Assembly: GCF_000685095.1 (NCBI RefSeq)
Contig: NZ_BAYE01000004.1
Span: 430,954 to 494,953, forward strand
DNA from: Paraburkholderia caledonica NBRC 102488
GTDB taxonomy: Bacteria > Pseudomonadota > Gammaproteobacteria > Burkholderiales > Burkholderiaceae
DNA: 64,000 bases
Direction of reading: 5' to 3'
This document shows positions 44,223-54,331 of the stretch, one piece after another (within the stretch, counting starts at the first letter, position 1; every line of letters begins with the position of its first letter). The notes beneath the pieces are model-generated. The model was not told the origin of the DNA. It was given only the letters and a program-made list of their open reading frames with translations, and searched no databases. The position numbers were made by a program, and so were the translations under genes.

Positions 44223-45455
44223 ATGACGCCCGCTTCCTCTGCCGCCGACAGTCCCGTCACCACCCGGAACGGTTACGCCGCCCGTGCGTTGATTGCATCG
44301 GTGCTCGGCTATGCGATGGACGGCTTCGATCTGCTGATTCTCGGTTTCATGCTGCCGGTGATCGCGGCGGACCTCCACCTCAGTTCCGCACAGGCCGGTT
44401 CACTCGTCACGTGGACGTTGATCGGCGCGGTAGCTGGTGGTTTGATCTTCGGCGTGCTGAGTGACTATTGGGGCCGTGTGCGCATGCTCACCTGGACCAT
44501 CCTGGTGTTCGCGGTTTTCACCGGCCTGTGCGCACTCGCGCAAGGCTACACCGACTTGCTCGCTTACCGGACTATTGCGGGTATCGGGCTTGGCGGGGAG
44601 TTCGGTATCGGCATGACACTCGTGGCCGAAGCGTGGCCGGCGTCGCAGCGCGCGCGAGTCTCGTCGTATGTGGGCCTTGGGTGGCAACTCGGTGTACTGG
44701 CGGCCGCATTGCTGACGCCGCTTCTGTTGCCGCTTATCGGCTGGCGCGGCATGTTCGCGCTCGGGCTGTTGCCTGCCGTGGTGTCGTTCTTCGTGCGGCG
44801 GCGCGTCGAGGAGCCGCCGCTCTTCACCGAGCGGGTCGCGCGCGGCATGCGCAAGCTGCCGCTAAAACTGCTGATAGCCGACGCACGCACGGCGCGCGCG
44901 AGCCTCGGTGTGGCGATCCTATGCTCGGTGCAGAACTTCGGCTATTACGGGCTGATGATCTGGCTGCCGAGCTATCTGTCGAAGACGTTCGGCTATTCGT
45001 TGACGAAATCAGGCGTGTGGACGGCGGCCACAGTGATCGGCATGGCGTGCGGCATCTGGCTGTTCGGCATCGCCGCTGATCGTTTCGGTCGCAAGCCTGC
45101 CTTTCTGTTCTATCAGGCGGGGGCGGTCGTCATGGTTTTCGTCTACGCGCATCTCACAACGCCGGCGGCACTGCTGATCGGCGGCGCGGCGATGGGCGTG
45201 TTTGTCAACGGAATGATTGGCGGCTACGGCGCGTTGATTTCCGAGCTTTATCCCACCGATGCGCGTGCGACCGCGCAGAACGTACTCTTCAATGTTGGTC
45301 GGGCGGTTGGCGGCTTTGGCCCGGTCGCGGTGGGCGCGCTGGCCGCGCGCTATTCGTTTGGCGCCGCGCTGCTGTCGCTCGCGTCGATCTATCTGCTCGA
45401 TGTGCTCGCAACATTGTTCCTGATCCCCGAACGGCGCGGCGCCGAGCTCGAATAG
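44223..45455 (+). CDS. MFS transporter, aromatic acid/sialate:H+ symporter-like
   Basis: A 410-aa major facilitator with twelve predicted segments. The first segment includes LIASVLGYAMDGFDLLILGFMLPVI, with the DGFD motif typical of AAHS- and SHS-type symporters. The loop between segments 2 and 3 has GVLSDYWGRVRML, the MFS signature. It resembles transporters for aromatic acids (4-hydroxybenzoate, muconate) or sialic acid-type substrates, but specificity cannot be read. The upstream frame stays open through antisense pyrE; the ATG at 44223 is the real start. Confidence 0.82.
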   Translation: MTPASSAADSPVTTRNGYAARALIASVLGYAMDGFDLLILGFMLPVIAADLHLSSAQAGSLVTWTLIGAVAGGLIFGVLSDYWGRVRMLTWTILVFAVFTGLCALAQGYTDLLAYRTIAGIGLGGEFGIGMTLVAEAWPASQRARVSSYVGLGWQLGVLAAALLTPLLLPLIGWRGMFALGLLPAVVSFFVRRRVEEPPLFTERVARGMRKLPLKLLIADARTARASLGVAILCSVQNFGYYGLMIWLPSYLSKTFGYSLTKSGVWTAATVIGMACGIWLFGIAADRFGRKPAFLFYQAGAVVMVFVYAHLTTPAALLIGGAAMGVFVNGMIGGYGALISELYPTDARATAQNVLFNVGRAVGGFGPVAVGALAARYSFGAALLSLASIYLLDVLATLFLIPERRGAELE

Positions 45456-45732
45456 CCGGCTGCCGCGTCTGCTCAAATGCGGCGCCGCAGCATGACTGGC
45501 GGGCGTTTCGCCAATGGCGAGTGGCGTTAGCCAGTCAGTGCATCGACTCCTGCGGGGTGTACACTAACCGACCCGCGTAGCACTCCGCACCGTCCTGCCC
45601 TCCGCCGAGGACCGACGCCGCGCCTAACCGGCGCACGCGAAAATCGCCTCGGTCGATTATCCATTCGATAGATCCAAGCGACGCCAACGTTGCGGTGTGC
45701 CGGCCCAATTTCTTACGTCTCGCAGGCAAAAA

Positions 45733-48015
45733 ATGGACGAACAACTGAAGCAAAGCGCCCTCGCATATCACCAGAACCCGAAGCCTGGCAAGATTTCGGT
45801 TACGCCGACCAAGCCGCTATCGAATCAGCTCGACCTGTCGCTCGCATACTCGCCGGGCGTGGCCGCAGCCTGTATGGCAATTTACGACGAGCCGCTCGAC
45901 GCGCAGAAGTACACCTCGCGCGGCAACCTGGTCGGTGTGATCACGAACGGCACAGCCGTGCTCGGTCTCGGCAACATCGGTCCGCTCGCCGCGAAGCCGG
46001 TGATGGAAGGCAAGGGTTGCCTCTTCAAGAAGTTCGCCGGCATTGACGTGTTCGATATCGAACTCGCCGAGTCCGATCCGGACAAGCTGGTTGAAGCCAT
46101 TGCGATGCTCGAGCCGACGCTCGGCGGCATCAACCTGGAAGACATCAAGGCGCCCGAGTGCTTCTACATCGAGAAGAAGCTGCGCGAGCGTATGAAGATT
46201 CCGGTCTTCCACGACGATCAGCACGGCACGGCGATCATCGCGTCGGCGGCGATTCTGAACGGCCTCAAGGTAGTCGGCAAAAAGCTCGACGAGGTGAAAC
46301 TGGTGTGTTCCGGTGCGGGCGCCGCGGCGATCGCGTGTCTGGATCTGCTGGTGAACCTCGGTTTGTCGAAGCAGAACATTCTCGTTGTCGACTCGAAGGG
46401 CGTGATTTACGAAGGGCGTGGCAATCTCGATCCGTCGAAGGAACGTTATGCCGCGAGCACCGAAGCACGCACGCTGGCTGACGCCATTCGCGGCGCCGAC
46501 GTGTTCCTGGGCTGCTCAAGCGCAGGCGTGCTGAAGCCGGAGATGGTCGCTGAAATGGGCACGCAGCCGCTGATCCTCGCGCTGGCCAATCCCGAGCCGG
46601 AAATCCGCCCGGAAGAGGCGAAGAAAGTGCGTCCGGACTGCATCATCGCGACGGGCCGTTCGGACTATCCGAACCAGGTCAACAACGTGCTGTGCTTCCC
46701 GTTCATTTTCCGCGGCGCGCTCGATGTGGGCGCGACCACGATCACGGAAGAAATGAAGCTCGCATGCGTGCGCGCAATTGCCGAACTCGCCGAAGAAACC
46801 GATCAGGGCGATGAAGTCGCAAAGGCGTACGAAGGCCACTCGCTCGAATTCGGTCCCGAGTATCTGATTCCCAAGCCCTTCGATCCGCGTCTGATCATCA
46901 AGATCGCGCCGGCCGTCGCGCAAGCGGCAATGGATTCGGGCGTCGCGACCCGTCCGATCAAGGACATGGACGCATATCGCGAAGAACTCGGCACCACCGT
47001 TTACCGCACGGGCATGGTGATGCGTCCGGTGTTCGCTGCGGCCAAGTCGGAACCGGCTCGCATCGTGTTCGCCGAAGGCGAGGACGAGCGCGTGCTGCGC
47101 GCCGCGCAATTCGTGCTGCTGGAAAAGATCGCCAAGCCGATTCTGGTTGGCCGTCCGTCGGTCATCGAGATGCGTCTGAAGAAGATGGGTTCGAAGCTCA
47201 GATGCGGCGAAGACTTCGAGATCGTCGATCCGGAAGACGATCCGCGTTATCAGCAATGCTGGCAGGCGTACCACGAGCTGGGTGCGCGCGAAGGCGTGAC
47301 GCCGGACGTCGCGAAAGCCGCGATGCGCAAGTTCAACACGCTGATCGGCGCGATCCTCGTGCGCCTCGGCGAAGCCGACGGCATGATCTGCGGGATGATC
47401 GGCCAGTACCACACGCATCTGAAGTTCATTGAGCAGGTGCTGGGCAAGGCGGATAACGTGCAGAACTTCGCCGCCATGAATCTGCTGATGCTGCCGGGCC
47501 GCAATCTGTTCATCTGCGATACGTACGTGAACGAAACGCCCACGGCCGAGCAACTCGCCGACATGACCATGCTGGCTTCGCGCGAAATCGAGAAGTTCGG
47601 CATCACACCGAAGGTCGCGCTGCTGTCGAACTCGAACTTCGGCAGCGCGCCGTCTGCGTCGTCGCAACGCATGGCCGCGGCTCGCAAGCTGATCGCGGAA
47701 CGTGCGCCTACGCTCGAAATCGACGGCGAAATGCATGGCGACGCGGCGTTGTCGGAAATGGTGCGCAAGGCTGCGTTCCCCGGCACGACGCTCTCGGGCG
47801 AAGCCAACCTGCTGATCATGCCGAACGTGGAAGCGGCGAACATCGCGTACAACCTGCTGAAGATGGTCGGCGGCGAAGGCGTGACGGTCGGCCCGTTCCT
47901 GCTGGGCGCCGAAAAGCCGGTGCATGTGCTGACGCCGGCGGCAACCGTGCGCCGGATCATCAACATGACGGCAGTGGCTTCGGCAAACGCGCGCAAGTCG
48001 GTGAACAGCAAGTAA
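45733..48015 (+). CDS. maeB: NADP-dependent malic enzyme MaeB
   Basis: A 760-aa fused malic enzyme-phosphotransacetylase-like protein. The N-terminal malic domain has [15 protein letters not shown] and [16 protein letters not shown]; the NAD(P)-binding domain has [20 protein letters not shown]. The C-terminal third resembles phosphate acetyltransferase but is a regulatory part in MaeB. It decarboxylates malate to pyruvate with NADPH formation. The start at 45733 gives [19 protein letters not shown]; a GTG 12 codons upstream is less likely. Confidence 0.93.
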   Translation: MDEQLKQSALAYHQNPKPGKISVTPTKPLSNQLDLSLAYSPGVAAACMAIYDEPLDAQKYTSRGNLVGVITNGTAVLGLGNIGPLAAKPVMEGKGCLFKKFAGIDVFDIELAESDPDKLVEAIAMLEPTLGGINLEDIKAPECFYIEKKLRERMKIPVFHDDQHGTAIIASAAILNGLKVVGKKLDEVKLVCSGAGAAAIACLDLLVNLGLSKQNILVVDSKGVIYEGRGNLDPSKERYAASTEARTLADAIRGADVFLGCSSAGVLKPEMVAEMGTQPLILALANPEPEIRPEEAKKVRPDCIIATGRSDYPNQVNNVLCFPFIFRGALDVGATTITEEMKLACVRAIAELAEETDQGDEVAKAYEGHSLEFGPEYLIPKPFDPRLIIKIAPAVAQAAMDSGVATRPIKDMDAYREELGTTVYRTGMVMRPVFAAAKSEPARIVFAEGEDERVLRAAQFVLLEKIAKPILVGRPSVIEMRLKKMGSKLRCGEDFEIVDPEDDPRYQQCWQAYHELGAREGVTPDVAKAAMRKFNTLIGAILVRLGEADGMICGMIGQYHTHLKFIEQVLGKADNVQNFAAMNLLMLPGRNLFICDTYVNETPTAEQLADMTMLASREIEKFGITPKVALLSNSNFGSAPSASSQRMAAARKLIAERAPTLEIDGEMHGDAALSEMVRKAAFPGTTLSGEANLLIMPNVEAANIAYNLLKMVGGEGVTVGPFLLGAEKPVHVLTPAATVRRIINMTAVASANARKSVNSK

Positions 48016-48080
48016 GCGAAGAGGCGCCCGTTGGGGCGCTCTCTTCTCGCGGGCGTATGGGTGACTAGCGCCGCGAAAAT

Positions 48081-48115
48081 AAAACCGCCACGGAAAGAGA
48101 TTCCGTGGCGGTTTT
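48081..48115. terminator. Bidirectional terminator between maeB and ior
   Basis: A 15-bp perfect stem AAAACCGCCACGGAA (48081-48095) with its complement 48101-48115, loop AGAGA, followed by T. It separates the convergent maeB (+) and Ior (-) genes. Confidence 0.85.
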
Positions 48116-48172
48116 TCATGCGTGCAGCGCGAGCGCCGCGGTGGCCCTGGTCCGCCGCGGTCAATACGACGA

Positions 48173-51100
48173 TCAGGCTGCGTGTTGCGTCGTTCCGGCT
48201 TGCGGTGAGCGCCAGCGCGCCAGCAACTCGTTCCACTTCAGGCGCACACCCTTCAGGTTGTTCTCCTTGATGTGCCCGAAGCCGCGGATACCGTCCGGCA
48301 GATTCGCAAGTTCCACCGCAAAGTCGCGGTTCTGCACGGTCAGCCCGCTGATCAGTTCCCGCACTAGGGCTTCGTACTCGCCGATCAGCGCGCGTTCGGT
48401 GCGACGCTCCTCTGTCTTGCCGAACACATCGAGCGCGGTGCCGCGCAGGAACTTGAACTTCGCCAGCACGTGCATTGCGCTGAACACCCAGGGACCGTAC
48501 TTCTTCTTGATCAGATGACCGTGGGCGTCCTTTTTCGAGAACATCGGCGGCGCGAGGTGAATATGCAGCTTCCAGTCGCCTTCGAAGCTGGCCTTGAGTT
48601 TTTCGATGAACGCAGGATCGCTGTACAGGCGCGCGACCTCGTACTCGTCCTTGTAGGCCATCAGCTTGTGCAGATTCTTCGCGACCGTTTCGGTGAGAGG
48701 CAACTGGCCGTCGATCGAATCGAGCGCCGACTCGGCCACCCGCACCTGCGATACGAGCGCGCGGTAACGGTCTGCGTACGCGTCGTTTTGCCATGCCGCC
48801 AGGTAAGTCGCACGTTTGTCGATCAGCGTGTCGAGCGCCTTCGGCGTGTGCAGGGAAATGATCTTGCCGCTCGGCGTGTCGGACGTGTCCGCCTGACCTT
48901 GCGATTGCGCGTACTTGCGCACGGCTACCGGATCGTGCGCCGCGCGCCGGCCCCATTCAAATGCCGCGCGGTTCTTCTCGACCTGCACATTGTTCAGCTC
49001 GATAGCTCGCATCAGCGACTGATAGGTCAACGGCACCCAGCCACGTTGCCATGCATAGCCGAGCACGAACGGGTTCGTGTAGATCGCGTCGCCGAGCAAG
49101 GCCACTGCGAAGTGATTGGCGTCGACCGTATCGACGCATTCGTCGCCCGCGCCCGCGCGAACGTCGGCTTCGGTGCTGCTGCCCGGAAAGCGCCAGTTGG
49201 GGTTCTTGATGAGTTCGGCGGTCGGCGTGTGCGCGCTGTTCAGCACGACACGGGTTCGGCCGGCTTGCATCCGCGACACGCATTCGTCGCTGGCGGTGAC
49301 GATTGCATCGCAACCGATCACGAGACTCGCTTCGCCCATTGCAATGCGCGTGGCGTGAATGTCGCCGGGGTTGTTCGCGATCTGCACGTGGCTCATCACG
49401 GCGCCGCCTTTCTGCGCGAGGCCGGTGACGTCGAGCACGGTGACACCTTTGTTCTCCAGATGCGCGGCCATGCCGAGAAGTGCGCCGATTGTCACGACGC
49501 CTGTGCCGCCCACGCCTGTCACGAGCACGCCGTAGGGCCGTGCGATCGACGGGAGTGTAGGCTCCGGCACTGGCGGCATTGCGTCAGCGACGATGCCCGA
49601 CGCGGCTTTCGGCTTGCGCAACTGACCGCCTTCCACGGACACGAAGCTCGGGCAAAAGCCGTTCACGCAGGAAAAGTCCTTGTTGCACGTGGACTGATTG
49701 ATCTGGCGCTTCGTGCCATATTCGGTGTCGAGCGGCTCGACCGACAGGCAGTTCGATTTCACGGAGCAGTCGCCGCAACCTTCGCACACCGCTTCGTTGA
49801 TCACCACGCGGCGTGCCGGGTCTGGATACGCGCCGCGTTTCCTGCGGCGGCGTTTCTCGGTTGCGCAGGTCTGGTCGTAGATCAGAATCGTGGTGCCCGA
49901 GATCTCGCGCAGCTGGCGCTGCACTTCGTCGAGCTGGTCGCGATGATGGATGTCGATGCCCGGCGCGAGGCCCACGTTGCCAGAGTATTTTTCAGGCTCG
50001 TCCGTCACGATCGCGATTTTCGTCGCACCTTCGGCGGCCAGCTGATGGGTGATCTGCGGCACGGTCAGCACGCCGTCGACCGGTTGACCGCCCGTCATCG
50101 CTACGGCGTCGTTATAGAGCAGCTTGTAAGTAATGTTCGCTTTCGAAGCGATCGCCGCGCGAATTGCCAGCAGGCCGGAGTGGAAATAGGTTCCGTCGCC
50201 GAGATTGGCGAACACGTGCTTGTCATTCGTGAAAGGCGCCTGGCCGATCCACGCGACGCCTTCGCCGCCCATCTGACTGAAGGTGCTCGTGCTGCGGTCC
50301 ATCCACACCGTCATGTAGTGGCAGCCGATGCCGGCCATTGCCCGCGAGCCTTCCGGGACATTGGTCGACGTGTTGTGCGGGCAGCCGGAGCAGAACCACG
50401 GCTTGCGCTCGACCTCGACCCGCGGACGCGAGAGCGCTTTTTCCTTCGCTTCGATCACTGCAATGCGCGCGGCAATCCGGGCGCGGACGTCGGAGGGCAG
50501 GTCGAACTTGTCGAGCCGCGTGGCGATCGCCTTTGCAATGATCGCGGGCGATAGTTCGTAATGCGCCGGCAGCAGCCAGTTGCCCATCGGCACTGACCAT
50601 TCGCCGCCCGCGCCGTCTTTCTCGTCGAACTTGCCGAACACACGCGGACGCTGCGCGTCAGGCCAGTTGTAAAGCTCTTCCTTGATCGCGTACTCGAGAA
50701 TCTGGCGCTTTTCCTCGACCACGAGAATTTCGTCGAGGCCGCGAGCAAAGGCTTGCGCGCCTTGGGCTTCGAGCGGCCAGACGCAACCCACTTTATATAG
50801 CCGTATGCCGATGCGCGAGCATGTTTCGTCGTCGAGACCCAGGTCAGTGAGCGCTTGACGCACGTCCAGATACGCTTTGCCGCCGGTCATGATGCCAAAG
50901 CGCGCATGCGGCGAATCGATTTCGACGCGGTCCAGTTTGTTTGCACGCACGTAGGCGAGCGCCGCGTACCACTTGTAGTCGAGCAGACGCGCTTCCTGCA
51001 CGAGCGGCGGATCGGGCCAGCGGATGTTCAGACCGCCCTCGGGCATCGCGAAGTCGTCCGGCAGAACGATCTGCGTGCGGTGCGGATCGATGTCGACCGA

Positions 51101-51772
51101 AGCCGACGACTCGACGACGTCGGTCACGCACTTCATCGCGACCCACAGGCCGGAGTAGCGGCTCATCGCCCAGCCATGCAGGCCGAAGTCCAGGTATTCC
51201 TGAACGTTCGACGGGAAGAGCACCGGCAGGCCGCAGGCCTTGAAGATGTGTTCCGACTGATGTGCGAGCGTGGAAGATTTGGCCGCGTGATCGTCGCCGG
51301 CCAGCACCAGCACACCGCCGTGCCGCGACGATCCCGCCGAGTTGCCGTGCTTGAAGACGTCACCCGAACGGTCGACGCCCGGGCCTTTGCCGTACCACAT
51401 CGAAAAGACGCCGTCGTATTTCGCGCTGGGGTACAGATTGACCTGCTGCGAACCCCAGACGGCGGTTGCCGCGAGGTCTTCGTTGACACCAGGCTGGAAC
51501 ACGACCTGATGTGAGGCGAGATGCTGTTTCGCCTTCCACAGGGATTGGTCGAGCCCGCCGAGCGGCGATCCACGGTAGCCGGAGATGAAGCCGGCCGTAT
51601 TGAGTCCGGCGGCGCGATCGCGTTCCTGCTGCAGCATCGGCAGACGAACCAGCGCCTGGATGCCGCTCATGTATGCGCGGCCGCGTTCGAGGGTGTATTT
51701 GTCGTCGAGCGTGACGGAAGATAGAGCGGCTTCGAGCGAGGCTCGCTGACCTGCGTCTAGCGGGGCATTCAT
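48173..51772 (-). CDS. Indolepyruvate ferredoxin oxidoreductase, fused subunits
   Basis: A 1199-aa protein that fuses the alpha-type (thiamine diphosphate) and beta/gamma-type parts of aryl-pyruvate:ferredoxin oxidoreductases. It decarboxylates indolepyruvate, phenylpyruvate or hydroxyphenylpyruvate to the aryl-acetyl-CoA. The ThDP region includes NLGDGTYFHSGLLAIRAAI. A ferredoxin-type cluster region has VCEGCGDCSVKSNC and CNKDFSCVNGFC. A later YGVLVTGVGGTGVVTIGALLG opens the C-terminal gamma-like domain. The ATG at 51772 has GGAGGAG upstream and beats the open frame to 51856. Confidence 0.88.
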   Translation of the reverse strand: MNAPLDAGQRASLEAALSSVTLDDKYTLERGRAYMSGIQALVRLPMLQQERDRAAGLNTAGFISGYRGSPLGGLDQSLWKAKQHLASHQVVFQPGVNEDLAATAVWGSQQVNLYPSAKYDGVFSMWYGKGPGVDRSGDVFKHGNSAGSSRHGGVLVLAGDDHAAKSSTLAHQSEHIFKACGLPVLFPSNVQEYLDFGLHGWAMSRYSGLWVAMKCVTDVVESSASVDIDPHRTQIVLPDDFAMPEGGLNIRWPDPPLVQEARLLDYKWYAALAYVRANKLDRVEIDSPHARFGIMTGGKAYLDVRQALTDLGLDDETCSRIGIRLYKVGCVWPLEAQGAQAFARGLDEILVVEEKRQILEYAIKEELYNWPDAQRPRVFGKFDEKDGAGGEWSVPMGNWLLPAHYELSPAIIAKAIATRLDKFDLPSDVRARIAARIAVIEAKEKALSRPRVEVERKPWFCSGCPHNTSTNVPEGSRAMAGIGCHYMTVWMDRSTSTFSQMGGEGVAWIGQAPFTNDKHVFANLGDGTYFHSGLLAIRAAIASKANITYKLLYNDAVAMTGGQPVDGVLTVPQITHQLAAEGATKIAIVTDEPEKYSGNVGLAPGIDIHHRDQLDEVQRQLREISGTTILIYDQTCATEKRRRRKRGAYPDPARRVVINEAVCEGCGDCSVKSNCLSVEPLDTEYGTKRQINQSTCNKDFSCVNGFCPSFVSVEGGQLRKPKAASGIVADAMPPVPEPTLPSIARPYGVLVTGVGGTGVVTIGALLGMAAHLENKGVTVLDVTGLAQKGGAVMSHVQIANNPGDIHATRIAMGEASLVIGCDAIVTASDECVSRMQAGRTRVVLNSAHTPTAELIKNPNWRFPGSSTEADVRAGAGDECVDTVDANHFAVALLGDAIYTNPFVLGYAWQRGWVPLTYQSLMRAIELNNVQVEKNRAAFEWGRRAAHDPVAVRKYAQSQGQADTSDTPSGKIISLHTPKALDTLIDKRATYLAAWQNDAYADRYRALVSQVRVAESALDSIDGQLPLTETVAKNLHKLMAYKDEYEVARLYSDPAFIEKLKASFEGDWKLHIHLAPPMFSKKDAHGHLIKKKYGPWVFSAMHVLAKFKFLRGTALDVFGKTEERRTERALIGEYEALVRELISGLTVQNRDFAVELANLPDGIRGFGHIKENNLKGVRLKWNELLARWRSPQAGTTQHAA

Positions 51773-52120
51773 TATGTGTACTCCTCCACCCAGTTTGGGA
51801 TCGCCAAAACTTATGGGCCGCGGCATCTTGTGAATGCGTATGGCCGGGGTCGCCATATTGACTTGTTTTAAGTGATGGTAGCACTGGTAAAAACCCGCCG
51901 CAGCGGTCCGATCGCCGTCCCGCGCCTCGCGACATTGCGCCCGCTTCCGCGAACTTCACCTGCCGCTTGAGGGAACCGGTGTAACAAGCTGTAAAAGCTA
52001 CAATTTCGCGGAACCGCAGCCGACAAGTCTGTCTAACAGCGCACCTGTGAGCAATGTCTGTGTAACGCGCTGCATGTTGTGGCGCTTCAGGACAACAGGG
52101 CAGTTAGAAAAGGAGTACGC
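51773..52120. other. Control region between ior and the small exported protein
   Basis: A 348-bp gap with no gene. A TACAAT at 51999-52004 is a candidate -10 for the rightward gene, but without a fitting -35. I see nothing else specific. Confidence 0.4.
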
Positions 52121-52318
52121 ATGAACACTAGAAATATCCAGACCTTCCTGATGGTGTCGGCCGCATTTTTCGCAATCAGTGCGCCGGTTCGCTCGAATGC
52201 GGGCACGGGAGCGCCGTCGAGCGCGATTAGCCGTACGGCAGTCGTTGCGCCCGCGCGCATCGCCATCAACCGCACCGCGCGCGAGAGCGCGCCTGACAAG
52301 GAAGACCAGAATTCCTGA
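52121..52318 (+). CDS. Small exported hypothetical protein
   Basis: A 65-aa protein with AAGGAG before the ATG and a signal peptide (IQTFLMVSAAFFAISAPVRSNA). The mature part is about 40 residues, Ala/Arg/Thr-rich (SRTAVVAPARIAINRTARESA), with no recognised motif. It is followed by a bidirectional terminator and faces hppD convergently. It is probably periplasmic; I give no function. Confidence 0.6.
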   Translation: MNTRNIQTFLMVSAAFFAISAPVRSNAGTGAPSSAISRTAVVAPARIAINRTARESAPDKEDQNS

Positions 52319-52384
52319 CGCGCTGCTAATGCAGCGCAGTGCTGGCTAACCCGCTGTCGCTTGAAGTCGAGCGGCGGCGCATGC

Positions 52385-52420
52385 GAAAAGGGCGAGGATC
52401 GTACGATCTTCGCCCTTTTC
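52385..52420. terminator. Bidirectional terminator before hppD
   Basis: A 16-bp stem with one G-T pair, GAAAAGGGCGAGGATC at 52385-52400 with GATCTTCGCCCTTTTC at 52405-52420, loop GTAC, flanked by A/T. It ends the small gene and hppD. Confidence 0.85.
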
Positions 52421-52476
52421 GTTTTATCGGTGCGTAATCTGACTTACGGGCGATTCACGGCCTCGGCGTCAGGAGT

Positions 52477-53574
52477 TCACGCTTTGTCCTGCACCACGCC
52501 GCGGCGGATCTGATCCAGTTCGATAGATTCGAACAGCGCCTTGAAGTTGCCCTCGCCGAAACCCTGATTGCCCTTGCGTTGAATGATCTCGAAGAAGATC
52601 GGGCCGATCTGGTTCTCGGTGAAGATTTGCAGCAGCAGGTCGTCCGGCGCGCCGTCGATCAGGATCTTGCGCTTGCGCAGTTCGTCGAGCGGTTCACCGT
52701 GATTCGGCACACGGCGGTCGACCAGTTCGTAATACGTGTCGATCGTGTCGAGCAGCGAGATGTTCGCCGCTCGCAAACCATCGACCGTGCGGTAAATGTC
52801 GTTGCTGCCCAGCGCAATGTGCTGGATGCCTTCGCCGCGGTAGGCGTCGAGGTATTCCTGGATCTGGCCGGACGTTTCGGAGCCTTCCTCATTGATAGGA
52901 ATGCGGATCTTGCCGCACGGCGACGTCATTGCCTTGGACTTCACGCCCGTCACCTTGCCTTCGATGTCGAAGTAACGCACTTCGCGGAAGTTGAACAGAC
53001 GTTCGTAGAATTCGGCCCATTCCTGCATGCGGCCGCGGTGCACATTGTGCGTGAGGTGGTCGATGTACGTCAGGCCGTGACCGACGGGGTTTGGATTCGC
53101 GCCGGGAATCGGCTCGAAGTCGACGTCGTAGATATCGATATCGCCGACGCTGCCCGGCGCTGCGCCGTTCTTGCCGCGCCAACGATCGACGAAATAAATC
53201 AGCGAATCGCCAATGCCTTTGATCGCGGGAATGTTCAGTTCCATGGGGCCCGTTTTGTTGTCGAAGCCCCATGCGCCTTTTTCGACTGCCTGCCGGTAGG
53301 CTTTCCCCGCGTCCTGCACACGGAAGGCGATCGCGCAGATCGACGGGCCGTGCAAGCGCGCAAAGCGCTGAGCGAACGAATCCGGCTCACCGTTGACGAT
53401 GAAATTAATGTCGCCTTGCCGGTATAGCGTCACATCTTTATGGCGATGGCGCGCAACCGCGGTAAAGCCCATCTGCTCGAAAAGCTTGCCCAGCGCCTTC
53501 GGATCGGGCGCGGTGTATTCGATGAACTCGAAGCCGTCTGTGCCGACCGGATTTTCCCAAGTTGCAACCTGCAT
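52477..53574 (-). CDS. hppD: 4-hydroxyphenylpyruvate dioxygenase HppD
   Basis: A 365-aa non-heme iron enzyme that converts 4-hydroxyphenylpyruvate to homogentisate in tyrosine breakdown. The iron ligands are visible as the His in YIDHLTHNV, the His in GIQHIALG and the Glu in FFEIIQRKG. Its length and GFGEGNFKALFESIELDQIRRG ending match bacterial HPPDs. It is divergent from an Lrp-type gene 173 bp away, which likely regulates it. A homogentisate dioxygenase is not in this window. Confidence 0.93.
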   Translation of the reverse strand: MQVATWENPVGTDGFEFIEYTAPDPKALGKLFEQMGFTAVARHRHKDVTLYRQGDINFIVNGEPDSFAQRFARLHGPSICAIAFRVQDAGKAYRQAVEKGAWGFDNKTGPMELNIPAIKGIGDSLIYFVDRWRGKNGAAPGSVGDIDIYDVDFEPIPGANPNPVGHGLTYIDHLTHNVHRGRMQEWAEFYERLFNFREVRYFDIEGKVTGVKSKAMTSPCGKIRIPINEEGSETSGQIQEYLDAYRGEGIQHIALGSNDIYRTVDGLRAANISLLDTIDTYYELVDRRVPNHGEPLDELRKRKILIDGAPDDLLLQIFTENQIGPIFFEIIQRKGNQGFGEGNFKALFESIELDQIRRGVVQDKA

Positions 53575-53644
53575 TGTCTGTCTCCATGTCGAGGGCGCGT
53601 CGCGCCGGTATCGCGGCTACGGATGTTCCACCGCGACCGAATGA

Positions 53645-53681
53645 CGCAAGTGTAAAGGCGGCTTCGCGGCGAAAACTTGCG
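53645..53681. promoter_or_regulatory. Inverted repeat in the hppD/Lrp divergent region
   Basis: The 7-bp arms CGCAAGT (53645-53651) and ACTTGCG (53675-53681) are perfect complements with 30 bp between the arm centres, about three helical turns. Lrp/AsnC proteins often bind such spaced sites. It lies close to both starts. Confidence 0.45.
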
Positions 53682-53747
53682 AAGTTAATCACGTCGAGCT
53701 ACGCTCGCGCTATTTTCTAGCTCCATATCAGGAGCGCGAGGCAGAAA

Positions 53748-54245
53748 ATGACCAACTTAGAGATAGATGCGATCGACCGGCGTATTCTGGCGATTCTTCA
53801 GGAGAACGGCCGGTTGTCGAATCAGGAAATCGCCGAGCGGATCAATCTCTCGCCGAGCCCCTGTTTGCGACGCATACGGCGGCTCGAAGAGAGCGGCGTG
53901 ATCCGCGGCTACGTAGCGTTGCTGGATGCCAAGCGCCTGGGGCTCGATTTGCTCGCGTACGTCAATGTGCGGTTGGAAAAGCGCGGCGGGCCGGCGCTGA
54001 GTCCGCGCGGGGAAGCGACGCATGCGGATCTTTTCCGTGCCGCCGTTCAGGCCTGGCCTGAGGTGGTGGCTTGTCACGCTATGACTGGCGACATGGACTA
54101 TCTGTTGCGCGTACAAGTGGAAGACATGGCGCACTTTTCGCGCTTCGTGCAAGACCAGCTGTTGCATCACCCGTCGGTGATTGACGTGAAGACGAGCTTT
54201 TCGCTCGAAAAGATCAAGGAGACGACCGCGTTGCCGATCTTATGA
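53748..54245 (+). CDS. Lrp/AsnC family transcriptional regulator
   Basis: A 165-aa Lrp-type regulator. The N-terminal helix-turn-helix is at residues 3-60 (IDAIDRRILAILQENGRLSNQEIAERINLSPSPCLRRIRRLEESGVI), with the standard family pattern. The C-terminal RAM domain (VVACHAMTGDMDYLLRVQVEDM) binds an amino acid. Divergence from hppD suggests tyrosine, phenylalanine or leucine as ligand. A short inverted repeat in the shared gap is a candidate site. The gene ends 30 bp before a terminator. Confidence 0.9.
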   Translation: MTNLEIDAIDRRILAILQENGRLSNQEIAERINLSPSPCLRRIRRLEESGVIRGYVALLDAKRLGLDLLAYVNVRLEKRGGPALSPRGEATHADLFRAAVQAWPEVVACHAMTGDMDYLLRVQVEDMAHFSRFVQDQLLHHPSVIDVKTSFSLEKIKETTALPIL

Positions 54246-54275
54246 GCCGCGCTAGCGCAGCTCCGCGCAGGAAGC

Positions 54276-54305
54276 AAAAAGGGCAGCCCTGAGGCTGCCC
54301 TTTTT
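54276..54305. terminator. Bidirectional terminator between Lrp and GNAT genes
   Basis: A perfect 13-bp stem AAAAAGGGCAGCC (54276-54288) with complement 54293-54305, loop CTGA. It ends the Lrp gene (+) and the GNAT gene (-). Confidence 0.85.
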
Positions 54306-54331
54306 CCTGTTCGCTCGCTGCGGCCGGGTGG

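Noticed and set aside
43161..45455. A 764-aa open frame reading through pyrE into the MFS gene
   Set aside because: The first ~354 codons are antisense to pyrE and the control gap. The MFS fold starts at 44223.
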